From assembly GCF_002633015.1 (NCBI RefSeq), contig NZ_NSIU01000004.1, forward strand, positions 1-64,000: a stretch of 64,000 nt of DNA, given 5' to 3'. Every line of letters starts with the position of its first letter. Positions within the stretch are counted from its first letter, which is position 1. A model generated the notes under the pieces. That model was not told the origin of the DNA, searched no databases, and was given only the letters and a program-made list of their open reading frames with translations. Positions 56,514 through 64,000 of the stretch are shown here, one piece after another. The DNA is from Sulfuricurvum sp. PD_MW2. GTDB lineage: Bacteria; Campylobacterota; Campylobacteria; Campylobacterales; Sulfurimonadaceae. A program made the position numbers and the translations under genes.

Positions 56514-57299
56514 CTAATAATTCGAAATAAAAACCTCTCTAACCGCCTTTTTACTACCCGATCCTCGAAGTGTATAGTTGATCTCTTTAGTGGACGTGAT
56601 CTTCATGTCCGCATATAGCTCTCTCACTAGTTCACAGTCGTTATAGCTCAATAGAAACTTGCCTTTGATACCGTGAAGAAGCTCTGATAGTTGACGATGC
56701 TCTGCTTCTCCAAATCCTCCAGTGTGTTGGTAGTACTTCTCTGTCGATACATACGGAGGATCACAATAAAAGAACGCATCATCTGCATCATACGTCCGGA
56801 TCAGCTTATCAAAGCTCATATTCTCAATAGTGACAAACTTCAGTCTCTTAGACCATTGTCCAAAGTCTTTGTAGATATCTTTCGGTCGACGTCCACTCTT
56901 AGCGTTCATGGCAAACGTAGTCCCCTTAGCTCCAAAGCTCTGAGAAAGTAGGTAGAAGTAGAAAGCAGCTCGCTCAATATTGTTCCGTGGCTTCATACGT
57001 CCGGAGAGAATATCAGCGAATAGTTCACGGCTGATCAGTAGAGTACTCAAGTACATTGATAGGGACTGTGGATTGGTTCGGATAGCGCGATGAAGGTTGA
57101 TCAGTTCACCATTGATATCATTGACCACTTCGGAGTGTTTTGTAGTACAGGGCTTGCGGTATAGAACGTTGAGCGCACCGCCGAACACTTCAACATAGAG
57201 ACGATGATTTGGGAATAGGGAGACGATATCGTCTGCGAGTTTTGATTTACCGCCGATCCATGCGAATGGGGCTTTTAGTGTGATTTTTGGATGCTGCAT
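56514..57299 (-). CDS. Dam-type (D12) DNA adenine N6-methyltransferase
   Basis: Phage methylase, 261 residues. FAWIGGKSKLADDIVSLFP is the SAM motif (FxGGK) at the start, VEVFGGALNVL follows near residue 40, and the catalytic DPPY motif is in FFYCDPPYVSTEKYY near residue 170. D12-class enzymes modify adenine in short sites such as GATC; the target is not deducible. ATG 57299 is preferred for AGGA at seven bases; a GTG five codons upstream is possible. It is next to the phage end. It may protect phage DNA from host restriction. Confidence 0.92.
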   Translation of the reverse strand: MQHPKITLKAPFAWIGGKSKLADDIVSLFPNHRLYVEVFGGALNVLYRKPCTTKHSEVVNDINGELINLHRAIRTNPQSLSMYLSTLLISRELFADILSGRMKPRNNIERAAFYFYLLSQSFGAKGTTFAMNAKSGRRPKDIYKDFGQWSKRLKFVTIENMSFDKLIRTYDADDAFFYCDPPYVSTEKYYQHTGGFGEAEHRQLSELLHGIKGKFLLSYNDCELVRELYADMKITSTKEINYTLRGSGSKKAVREVFISNY

Positions 57300-57312
57300 A
57301 TAATTTCCTGAC

Positions 57313-57363
57313 ACCGTGTCATATTTTCACGGTCGAATTAAGATACCGGAGATAATTCCGGTA
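57313..57363. repeat. Two hairpins between methylase and spanin genes
   Basis: ACCGTG (57313-57318) pairs with CACGGT (57328-57333), and TACCGGA (57344-57350) with TCCGGTA (57357-57363). The second could terminate the lysis/tail transcript, the first lies directly upstream of the methylase start and could be a regulatory or attenuation structure. No poly-U tails. Confidence 0.4.
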
Positions 57364-57406
57364 CCGCTGCATCTCCTTTTGTGGTTAGGGGTGAGGCGGG
57401 AGCTTC

Positions 57407-57652
57407 TTACAAACACTTCTCCAGTGCTGCTTCAAAATCATAAAGACAACTTTCTAACTTCGGATAGTTCTCCAGCCGTGCTTTCATCCACTGAGCAATA
57501 TCTCCAGTCTCAGGAGTAGGATCTTCGCATTTAGGCTTTTTAGTATCGCATTTTTTTGTGATCGTAATCGGCTCATATGGAGCAACTTCTTTTCCGGCAC
57601 ATCCTGAGAAGATCATGACTGCAGTCAAGACCATCAAATATAGTATTTTCAT
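57407..57652 (-). CDS. Outer spanin-like lipoprotein (Rz1-type)
   Basis: An 81-residue lipoprotein with signal and lipobox (VLTAVMIFSGC, Cys near residue 18) followed by a short Pro/Lys-rich then charged periplasmic part. Its start overlaps the stop of the TM/coiled-coil protein gene (ATGA). Size, lipobox and pairing are those of o-spanins, which join the inner spanin across the periplasm and fuse membranes in the last step of lysis. Two C-terminal Cys could form a dimer bridge. Confidence 0.72.
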   Translation of the reverse strand: MKILYLMVLTAVMIFSGCAGKEVAPYEPITITKKCDTKKPKCEDPTPETGDIAQWMKARLENYPKLESCLYDFEAALEKCL

Positions 57653-57999
57653 AATTTACTTCCTTCAGCATTTTTACGTGCCTCTTCAGCGATAGCATTC
57701 AGATCGGTACAATTATCACCGGTCGGGACGTACTCGATCTTTGTTTTAAATACCGGCTTTGCTGCCATTGTTCGATTAAACTCTGCTTCTTTCTTTAGAG
57801 CATCGAGTTTATCTCGCTCCATCCATGCTTTCATGAAAGCAACACTGTCTTTTTCTCGTTTGATTTCAGACTCTTTGGTTTCAACTGTTTGCTGAAGAAC
57901 GTTGCGCTCTCCGGAGACACTCAAAGTGTAAAAACTAACCCCAATTAAGAGCATTGAAAAGCCTAATGCAGTTGCAATAAATATCTTTAAATTAACCAC
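57649..57999 (-). CDS. Inner spanin-like protein (Rz-type)
   Basis: A 116-residue protein with an N-terminal membrane anchor (about residues 6-28) and a periplasmic coiled coil (about 32-75, ETVETKESEIKREKDSVAF), the layout of i-spanins. A Cys in DNCTDLNAIAEEARKNA near residue 99 may allow disulfide linkage. Located between holin and o-spanin. Sequence identity with known Rz is too low for me to call from motifs; the call rests on architecture and neighbours. Confidence 0.7.
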   Translation of the reverse strand: MVNLKIFIATALGFSMLLIGVSFYTLSVSGERNVLQQTVETKESEIKREKDSVAFMKAWMERDKLDALKKEAEFNRTMAAKPVFKTKIEYVPTGDNCTDLNAIAEEARKNAEGSKL

Positions 58000-58010
58000 T
58001 TTTTATCCCT

Positions 58011-58214
58011 TTATTTATCTTGAACAGATGTTGTAGTCAGTAAGCGCATGGCGATCATTACCGTTGGAAATATAATCGCATAGAGCAATCCGAATGACGG
58101 TGCTGCATGTACTGATAGATAATCTTGAATAGCCTGTGTTTGAGACTCCATTCCACCAAGTATTCCCATTACAATAGCAATCCAAAAAGTTCGAGTTTTT
58201 ACGATTTTTTTCAT
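58011..58214 (-). CDS. Putative holin
   Basis: A 67-residue membrane protein with two hydrophobic helices (about 9-24 and 40-58) and a charged N-terminus (MKKIVKTRTF). Small size, two helices and position between endolysin and spanin support a class II type holin that times lysis. It overlaps the endolysin gene by four bases. Confidence 0.75.
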   Translation of the reverse strand: MKKIVKTRTFWIAIVMGILGGMESQTQAIQDYLSVHAAPSFGLLYAIIFPTVMIAMRLLTTTSVQDK

Positions 58215-58642
58215 GCTACCATCTCTCCGTTTCTGAGTTGAGCCAAAGTAAGCCCTTTGGAGTCTTGAAAGTGAGGAAGATCTTTCAACGTTTTAAAGTC
58301 TCCTCCCCATTCAAGTCCGCATTCTTTACCAATGCGACCGATATCCTGCCAAAGCTTTCCATCCTCTCCTGAGGTATTCCATACTGGTTTTCCATGTCGA
58401 ACCGCTACAACGTCAAAAGCAAGACGGAAGTTATGGTATGAATAACCGGCTTTAGCATTGGTGACTTTTGCACCTTTGACAGTTCTTCCAATTGCATATA
58501 GTGCATCTTGAGATTCATCATCTCGGTAGGTTGCCGTAAAGACAAGATCAATGCCCAATTCAGCTTCACATCGCTTCTCCATCTTAAGTGCTTTTTCTCG
58601 AACCGTTGGGTGCAAATCTTCAAGTTTGCGTGAGGTAATCAT
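58211..58642 (-). CDS. Endolysin, M15-family L-alanyl-D-glutamate peptidase
   Basis: A 143-residue zinc peptidase of the VanY/T5-endolysin type that cuts peptidoglycan peptides at lysis. Zinc and catalytic motifs: AGYSYHNFRLAFDV (His and Asp ligands, near residue 68), CGLEWGGDFK (catalytic Glu region near residue 110) and LPHFQ (third His near residue 123). There is no signal peptide, so it depends on the holin. Followed by holin and spanins in lysis order. Confidence 0.9.
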   Translation of the reverse strand: MITSRKLEDLHPTVREKALKMEKRCEAELGIDLVFTATYRDDESQDALYAIGRTVKGAKVTNAKAGYSYHNFRLAFDVVAVRHGKPVWNTSGEDGKLWQDIGRIGKECGLEWGGDFKTLKDLPHFQDSKGLTLAQLRNGEMVA

Positions 58643-58672
58643 TGTGTTCTCCTTTATTTTTAGATTGATTTA

Positions 58673-58936
58673 TCATTCACCCTCCGATTTTTTACAGTGA
58701 TTTTGCTCGAGCTTTTTTAGGATGCAGCATACGAAGTTATCGAACCGTGTTGCAGTTCCTGCTTCTTGCCGTCTAGCGATATAAGAGCTGATCGTCTCAT
58801 CTTGTGATCCGTTCCAAAATATAACGTTGCCCATCTGATCAAGTACCAAAAGAAAGCGATACCATCGGCTCCTTTTTTCGACATCGTTTTTGAATTTAGT
58901 GTAGAGTGCTTCTAACTCTTGAGGTGTACGATTCAT
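58673..58936 (-). CDS. Phage protein of unknown function (lysis-region type)
   Basis: An 87-residue protein. I recognise the pattern NGSQDETISSYIARRQ followed by a C-terminal CCILKKLEQNHCKKSEGE from small phage proteins commonly annotated as hypothetical beside lysis genes, including a Cys pair and an ending similar to HCxKSxG. It has a short hydrophobic stretch (FLLVLDQMGNVIFW) near residue 28, not clearly a membrane helix. Overlaps the upstream gene by four bases. Confidence 0.72.
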   Translation of the reverse strand: MNRTPQELEALYTKFKNDVEKRSRWYRFLLVLDQMGNVIFWNGSQDETISSYIARRQEAGTATRFDNFVCCILKKLEQNHCKKSEGE

Positions 58937-59358
58937 GAGAAAAACTTCCCACGCTCGGTGACGAACTGTAATGCGAATTTAGGGAATTCTTCGGCAGTCA
59001 TAGGTAGTTTTGAACCATTAGCGAAATGGATCACGGTCGAAGTTAACCCAAGCTCAAACGATGCTTTGACCTGAACCATACCGTCACCATCATCTTTGGT
59101 GACTGAGATACGACGATCAGTTCCGTCAGAGTTAGTTCCATACACAAAACCTATGAGCATTTCTTCATTGCGTGTGTTTTCTGCTTCTTGCTCAGCTTGT
59201 TTTTGTAACTCTTCAGCGGTGAACTCCTGTTCTGGAGTGTTGTTTTTAAGCCATTCATCCAAAAGATCACTCATCCATCCTGTATAGCCATCAGGGATGT
59301 GTGTTGATCCATTTATTAGGTATCCATCCCTTTGTTTTTTAACTGATTCAATTTCCAT
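58933..59358 (-). CDS. Phage tail-fibre-associated protein (assembly chaperone-like)
   Basis: A 141-residue protein directly downstream of the tail fibre gene; a position typical of fibre assembly proteins. It contains IPDGYTGWMSDLLDEWLKNN, a charged helix rich in Glu and Gln (about 42-66) and a beta-rich end (DDGDGMVQVKASFELGL, STVIHFANGSKLPM). I cannot name the family with certainty; similar C-terminal parts occur in DUF4376-type proteins. No signal peptide. Confidence 0.65.
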   Translation of the reverse strand: MEIESVKKQRDGYLINGSTHIPDGYTGWMSDLLDEWLKNNTPEQEFTAEELQKQAEQEAENTRNEEMLIGFVYGTNSDGTDRRISVTKDDGDGMVQVKASFELGLTSTVIHFANGSKLPMTAEEFPKFALQFVTERGKFFS

Positions 59359-59368
59359 TGTTTACTCC

Positions 59369-60874
59369 TTATAAACGTGCATCTGCTTTAAATCCGCCAA
59401 TACAATAACCCGCCTGCCCAACAGTCATACCAGCTGTGGATGCTGAGTAAATACCACATTTATGTGTAGTAATCCTATCTGCCGCAGCAGTTAAGTTGGT
59501 TATTAATGACCCTGTTCCTTGAAAGTCTATTGTTCCCGCTGTACCTGCGAAAGAATATAAAGTAATTATTGGAACACCTCTTTTTGCAACTTTAAATTCA
59601 ATGATTGCACCTTGAAAAGTAGTAGTAGCAGTTATCCTTGCGCCACTAAAATAGGTATTATTGTCATAAGATTTTTCAAAATATCGCATAACCCTCATTT
59701 CTTCAATACCAGTAGGGACATTCTGAAATGTAGTTGCTACTGATCCCTCTTCGAGTTGTACTTCATAGATTTCAAAATAGTTTGAAGTGGAATCAAATAG
59801 ATTAACAATTGTTGCCCCCGTTGGGAATAATGACCCTGCTCTTGATGCATCAGCGGCTAATGTGAAATGTATATCGAATCTTCCCGATGTGTCTTTTGTA
59901 ATTGTTGATGGCATAGTAAAACTGACGCTATAACGTGTTTTTCCGGTTGCTGAAACAGTATATTTTTTAGGTGTTAAATAAGCTAGACCCGTACCGTCAT
60001 AAAACCCTATCCCGTAATCTCCCAATTTGTTTGTGTTTACGGTAAAGCTTAGAGTTACAGTTTTACCGGCAAGGTTTGCGATATTGTTCCCCTCTAATGA
60101 TTGAAGGATAGTCGCCATATCCCCACTGGTTAAGGATGTGTCGGCTACGGTTGGCTGTACTTTAAGACCACCGCCTACAATGCTTGAAATAGTTGCAACT
60201 CCTGTAAATGTAGTATTTGCCCGTCCATACTTCCACATCGTAGAAGCGTAGGGTGTTCCAATACCATTAAAAGTTGCAGTTATACTTGTTGCCTCATACC
60301 AAAAATCAAAATGACCATCTATAATGTAATTTTTAAATCCGGTGAAAGGTGATAACACTGCCCCATTCATTGAAGGAGAACCAGTAAATGATGGGGAATA
60401 CATCAATACTGCATAAGTTATTTTTTTAAATGTCAATGTAAGACTATCCCAAAAACCGAACTCGTCTGCATTATCCAATGAAGTTTTAGCTATAGCTGAA
60501 TGTATTTGTGCTCCGACAGATAAAGGTGTCCAACTTGCAGGTTCTGATATAGGGTTATTGGATGTATTTATAGAACATCTATAATAGAACCCCGCATATG
60601 TCCATGACTCACCGACTAATGCGGATGATGTTCCTTGTATAAACAACCCCTTATAGTTTATCAGTGCAATAGCGATATTAGAAGCAGCTACTGCACTCTC
60701 TTCTTTAGCATTGACATTGGATTCAAGATCATTGATCTGTGTCACAAATGTAATCAGCTTTGCACCGAGCGATTGAATATAGGCTAAGAATGCATCATAT
60801 CTTAGTCGAAAGTTTGTTTTATCCGTACTGCTCGGCGGTGTTGGCGGTGCATCAAAATTTACATTTATTGGCAT
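59369..60874 (-). CDS. Phage tail fibre / collar protein
   Basis: A 501-residue structural protein. The N-terminus (MPINVNFDAPPTPPSSTDKTNF) and the following helical part with VTQINDLESNVNAKEESAVA resemble tail-attachment parts of fibres; then beta-rich blocks (WTYAGFYYRCSIN, WDSLTLTFKKITYAVLM, and a carbohydrate-binding-like domain around 200-390) are followed by the distal end AGMTVGQAGYCIGGF. It is probably the receptor-binding fibre. Spacing of 13 bases to the next upstream gene fits one late operon. Confidence 0.78.
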   Translation of the reverse strand: MPINVNFDAPPTPPSSTDKTNFRLRYDAFLAYIQSLGAKLITFVTQINDLESNVNAKEESAVAASNIAIALINYKGLFIQGTSSALVGESWTYAGFYYRCSINTSNNPISEPASWTPLSVGAQIHSAIAKTSLDNADEFGFWDSLTLTFKKITYAVLMYSPSFTGSPSMNGAVLSPFTGFKNYIIDGHFDFWYEATSITATFNGIGTPYASTMWKYGRANTTFTGVATISSIVGGGLKVQPTVADTSLTSGDMATILQSLEGNNIANLAGKTVTLSFTVNTNKLGDYGIGFYDGTGLAYLTPKKYTVSATGKTRYSVSFTMPSTITKDTSGRFDIHFTLAADASRAGSLFPTGATIVNLFDSTSNYFEIYEVQLEEGSVATTFQNVPTGIEEMRVMRYFEKSYDNNTYFSGARITATTTFQGAIIEFKVAKRGVPIITLYSFAGTAGTIDFQGTGSLITNLTAAADRITTHKCGIYSASTAGMTVGQAGYCIGGFKADARL

Positions 60875-60887
60875 TGTTTCTCCTTAT

Positions 60888-61802
60888 TTAAACTAACCCG
60901 ACGATGTCTAGGCTAATAGTAGTTTTTGTTGGATTGGATGCGGTCTGTCTGAATTTCTGCAGATATCCAAAAACGCTGAATGCTTCATAGGCTTCACCGA
61001 TAAATACTACCGGTTGACCTTGAATCCGATCGAGCGATCGATAGTACGCGGTGATCTGTGGAGTATCACTGTCTAGTGTTGGATTGAGCAGTTTTGCGCT
61101 GTTACCTTTTGATAGATAAGTAGCCCCAGTCGATGTATCAGTAACGACCGTCGAATAGTCAATACTTGAAAGTTCTACACCCCATTGTGTTGATCCGATG
61201 TCTCGCATCATCCCTGCAGCGAATATTCCTAGTTTTGCCGTTCCTGATCCATTAATAGTTATGACGAATGAAATATTACGGGTAAGGGTTGTACGCTCAT
61301 AAGTGATATTTCCCTGTGTCTCATCGATCCAGTCTCCATACCCATACTCTTCATGTGTTGTCGGTTCGGTGATCACCCCGATAGTTATCGGTCCCTCTAT
61401 GATTGCAGCCGTATCATTATCCATGACAGAGATCACTACATCTATTGCATCAAGGTTTCCAAGATATAGAGCATGAGCACCATAGCAAGCAACTGTCATC
61501 GTAATAGTTCCGGCATTTACAGCCTGAGTATTTAGGAACTGATCAAACGCTCTCCATCGATTCTGAGTACCGAGAAATTTCCAAACACCGGTTGGATTTT
61601 TGGTTGCGTCATAGACGTTAATAGCATCTTCAGGACTTTTACCTACGTTTGCCACCAATGCTTGAAACTCGCCTTTTGATGCACCCGATGATGAGACGAT
61701 AGCTCCGATCATGTAGTTATTTCCTACTACCCATTCAGGATATGAGGTGACGGGGATATTTGAGGATAGTAGTGTAATTGCTCCGGGTATCATTACCTTC
61801 AT
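60888..61802 (-). CDS. Phage tail/baseplate structural protein
   Basis: A 304-residue beta-rich protein starting MKVMIPGAITLLSSNIPVTSY, with WVVGNNYMIGAIVSSSG, RWRAFDQFLNTQAVNAGTI and VITEPTTHEEYGYGDWIDE blocks. These patterns (notably WRxFDQ and the YGYGDWxDE-like segment) occur in tail tip or baseplate proteins of siphoviruses next to the tape measure gene. Its exact role is not clear. It lies between the tape measure and fibre genes, with the tape measure stop directly adjacent. Confidence 0.72.
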   Translation of the reverse strand: MKVMIPGAITLLSSNIPVTSYPEWVVGNNYMIGAIVSSSGASKGEFQALVANVGKSPEDAINVYDATKNPTGVWKFLGTQNRWRAFDQFLNTQAVNAGTITMTVACYGAHALYLGNLDAIDVVISVMDNDTAAIIEGPITIGVITEPTTHEEYGYGDWIDETQGNITYERTTLTRNISFVITINGSGTAKLGIFAAGMMRDIGSTQWGVELSSIDYSTVVTDTSTGATYLSKGNSAKLLNPTLDSDTPQITAYYRSLDRIQGQPVVFIGEAYEAFSVFGYLQKFRQTASNPTKTTISLDIVGLV

Positions 61803-64000
61803 CTATACTCTCCCAGCTGCGATTTGAGCTTGCGTCGTTTGGTTCTGTAGCTCGCGGAATATTCGTTGAAGAGTGTCAAGCATAGGTTTTAATACGGTGC
61901 CGTCATTTCTTCCTGTAATAGATGTTGCATCACCGACACGTGATAGCATCATGTCAGATGGTTTGGTATAGGTGGTTAGAGCTTTAATGCTATCGGTATA
62001 TTTCGTATTAGCATTAGTTGCAGCCATTATTGCTTCGCCAAGACTTTTCCATGTAGTAATCGTCTCAGGAGTAAAGGATGATTTCATAGCCTCTTCATAT
62101 TTGGAGAGATAGTTCTCTACTGTAATACCGCTAACCCCCATTTGATTCTCAAGCGCTGCCAAATCTTTAGTGAGATAATCTGCCGTAAATTTTAGCTGCT
62201 CTATGGTTCCGCTACCGAGCTTCCACTCATTGAATGATCTTGTACTTGATACATAAGTTCCGACAGAGGTAGCGAATGCTTGCGAAATCGTTTGATTGAT
62301 AGATTTTGCATAATCAGTCCAATAAGAATAAATCGTTGAAAACGTAGAACTCGATTGCTGAACATCTGTAAATGCTGTAATGAAGTTTTTTGCAAGTTGA
62401 TCTTGGAAGGTAGCCCCTGCATATCTGCCTGCAGCAAGAGTTATTTCTTTAGAGGTACCAAGCTGTACGAGAAGATAATCATAGGTATCAAACAACCCTT
62501 TGATTTTTGATTTTTCTACGTCCGATAATGGCGAATACGTTGTCCAGCTGCTTGAGCTAAACCATGACTTCTTTTTATAATCTACATAGGTCTGAGCGTT
62601 ACTTCCATCCTCTGTAGATGATCCAAAATAATAACCGGATCCTTTTACTTTTGTACTACCGAACATACCACCTACAAGTGAACCGAGTGCTGCTCCAATT
62701 ACGGCTCCTACCGGTCCGGCGATCAAAGCTCCTGCTGCACCGCCAATTGCCCCATAGGTTCCGGCTTTAGTATCAGCCCCTAGTAGTTTATCCCCTACTG
62801 ATCCAAGTACATAACCTCCTGCTGCTCCAAGTGCGGCACCGCCAAGCATAGCTCCAGCACCTTCAGCTCCACTAGCTCCGGCTGATGCCCAAGGGGAAGA
62901 TAATCCCATCCCAAAGTCACCGACTCCCATTGCTGCTGATGCAGCCGCATCGGATGAAAAACCGACATATTGCATACCTGATGCTAGTGATGCTCCCGCT
63001 TGACCAAATCCAGCGGCAATCGATGATGATATTCCTCCGGTCAAAGCTCCGTAAATGGTATTAGCGGATGATGCAATACTAATTGCATTCATTACATCAG
63101 CGTAATCATTTCCTTGTTTTGTGACTTGACCATTCGCATCGTAAACGGTACCGCCTTTTGTGGTTGTGAAACCTGCATCATCTTTAGTTGCACCGATCAA
63201 TGCTGCAGGAGTAACTGCCGCGCCGAATACCGATCCAAGACCGCCATAACTCTTGAATAAATTGATAATTCCGCCGGTACTGTTTTCTCCGGTTCCGAGA
63301 ATAGAATCTGCTAGCGATTTTGATAAACTGCGGGTCATAGACTGTGTGATCGACGACCAAAAGTCTTTTAACCAGTTCCCAAATGAAACGAATTTACCAT
63401 TCATAGCGTTAAAGAATTGTTCATCCATCGCTTTGTTCATGTTGTCAAACAGACCGGATAGAAATTGATTATCTCTCTTCCATTGTTCTTTTTGGAAGGT
63501 ATCGTTATCTTTAGCTTTGATAGCCAACATTTGAGCGTTGGTATACCATCCTGTTTCGGCAAGCCTTTTCATCTTCGCTTCTTCTTGAAGATAGTATGCA
63601 GATGATGTATCGCCTATCGCCGTGTAATATTCAGTATTAGCGGTTAGCAATCCTGCATTGTAGGTTTTGATTGCTTCTTTGGCTTGCTCATCAGCTTGGA
63701 ACTGCACCTGAGCTTTTTGTTCAAAATATTTTCTATCTTGATCTATCTTATATTGATTGATCTCATCGGTTGAAAGGATGCCCTGTTTAACCATTTCATC
63801 GACTTGGAGCATTTGCTTTATATAATAAGCTGTATCCTCTTCACCGATAGTACTGTAATGATCAATGAGTAATTTATTTTTTTCTGTCTGCTCTTTTTGA
63901 TAGAGTGCTGTCATAGCAGAGGATGTCAGCTCTGCGATCTTAACTTCATCTACTTTTGCTTTGCGGTATTTTTCAGCTTGATCATTGATAGATGCAATAG
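61803..64000 (-). CDS. Phage tail tape measure protein, 5' end beyond the window
   Basis: Open at the window edge; at least 731 codons visible (the frame is uninterrupted from 61,803 to base 64,000; ATG 63,914 is an internal Met). The visible part has Lys/Glu/Ala-rich helical repeats, then FDNMNKAMDEQFFNAMNGKF and LKDFWSSITQSMTRSLSK near 150-190 from that Met, typical of the C-terminal domain of lambda-H-like tape measure proteins, glycine-zipper membrane segments (AGAMLGGAALGAAGGYVLGS, GAVIGAALGSLVGGMFGS) and a helical end. The hydrophobic Gly-rich parts may insert in the host membrane at DNA injection. Confidence 0.85.
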   Translation of the reverse strand, partial: IASINDQAEKYRKAKVDEVKIAELTSSAMTALYQKEQTEKNKLLIDHYSTIGEEDTAYYIKQMLQVDEMVKQGILSTDEINQYKIDQDRKYFEQKAQVQFQADEQAKEAIKTYNAGLLTANTEYYTAIGDTSSAYYLQEEAKMKRLAETGWYTNAQMLAIKAKDNDTFQKEQWKRDNQFLSGLFDNMNKAMDEQFFNAMNGKFVSFGNWLKDFWSSITQSMTRSLSKSLADSILGTGENSTGGIINLFKSYGGLGSVFGAAVTPAALIGATKDDAGFTTTKGGTVYDANGQVTKQGNDYADVMNAISIASSANTIYGALTGGISSSIAAGFGQAGASLASGMQYVGFSSDAAASAAMGVGDFGMGLSSPWASAGASGAEGAGAMLGGAALGAAGGYVLGSVGDKLLGADTKAGTYGAIGGAAGALIAGPVGAVIGAALGSLVGGMFGSTKVKGSGYYFGSSTEDGSNAQTYVDYKKKSWFSSSSWTTYSPLSDVEKSKIKGLFDTYDYLLVQLGTSKEITLAAGRYAGATFQDQLAKNFITAFTDVQQSSSTFSTIYSYWTDYAKSINQTISQAFATSVGTYVSSTRSFNEWKLGSGTIEQLKFTADYLTKDLAALENQMGVSGITVENYLSKYEEAMKSSFTPETITTWKSLGEAIMAATNANTKYTDSIKALTTYTKPSDMMLSRVGDATSITGRNDGTVLKPMLDTLQRIFRELQNQTTQAQIAAGRV

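Larger units (their letters stand above)
56061..64000. mobile_element. Transposable (Mu-like) prophage, one end and late genes
   Basis: From the break in the MCP gene at about 56,061 to the window edge. The terminus starts TGTACAACC (TG dinucleotide as in Mu ends), and within 100 bases has three copies of a 16-bp repeat, as expected for transposase-binding sites. All genes after it, except one small ORF, read on the minus strand: DNA methylase, spanins, holin, endolysin, tail fibre proteins, tail tape measure. A methylase next to the end recalls the mom region at the right end of Mu. Transposase, regulators, head genes and the other end are outside the window, so the Mu type is inferred. If TGTGTACAACC is the true start, the boundary shifts two bases left. 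Confidence 0.75.

Overview
The window is about 56 kb of chromosome from a member of the Campylobacterota (Epsilonproteobacteria), followed by about 8 kb of an integrated phage. The placement rests on gene order. The blocks glmU-coaBC-uppS-prepilin peptidase-Lpt permease-truA beside divergent fliP, IMPase-accD-rlmH-dksA-membrane protein-dusB, and cvpA-fur-lysS-glyA-DUF1882-SPOR-aroE match what I recall from Campylobacter jejuni. The standalone CheB, short RecO, short HisG and class II DAHP synthase fit as well. The extra metabolic genes (full GOGAT, molybdate cluster, rhodanese) suggest a free-living Sulfuricurvum/Sulfurimonas-type organism; genus is an inference.

Layout. 0.1-7.8 kb (minus strand): htpG, then a tightly overlapping operon glmU-coaBC-uppS-pilD-lpt-truA for wall precursors, coenzyme A, polyprenol, pilin processing and LPS export. 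7.9-11.2 kb (plus): fliP, trmA and an exported coiled-coil protein. 11.2-16.4 kb: an ankyrin lipoprotein, a periplasmic rhodanese, a DUF4395/Rrf2 pair with a consensus promoter, a cheB-cheR pair and recO. 16.5-28.3 kb (plus): gltB-gltD (ammonia assimilation), IMPase, accD, a ThiE-like gene, rlmH, dksA, a membrane protein, dusB and a lipase-like hydrolase. 28.3-34.8 kb (minus): SlyD-like isomerase and a molybdate cluster (modA, porin, methyltransferase, modD-like, di-TOBE protein, modB, modC). 34.9-44.2 kb (minus): one long run GGDEF-cvpA-fur-lysS-glyA-DUF1882-SPOR-trpE-aroE-modE, in which the molybdate regulator is the last gene. 44.4-55.1 kb: DAHP synthase, a PerR-like regulator, pilT-arsC-gatC, then a plus-strand series YfgM-like/BamB-like/Xer recombinase, cupin, coaX, hisG, a glycine-zipper protein, gap and pgi.

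At 55.15-56.06 kb lies the 3' part of a chemoreceptor gene with a C-terminal zinc-binding (CZB) domain. Its reading frame is cut at about 56,060, and beyond that point are three copies of a 16-bp repeat, an arrangement like the transposase-binding end of a Mu-like phage. The phage continues past the window edge: a small plus-strand ORF, a Dam-type methylase, two-component spanin, holin, M15 endolysin, tail fibre genes and a tail tape measure gene that is open at base 64,000.

The most informative non-coding signals are a 9-bp-arm palindrome in the modA-modE gap and a CGTTATATC element repeated upstream of modA, the porin and (diverged) the methyltransferase. Together they suggest a molybdate regulon that includes an outer-membrane porin. 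No rRNA, tRNA, CRISPR array or riboswitch was recognised.
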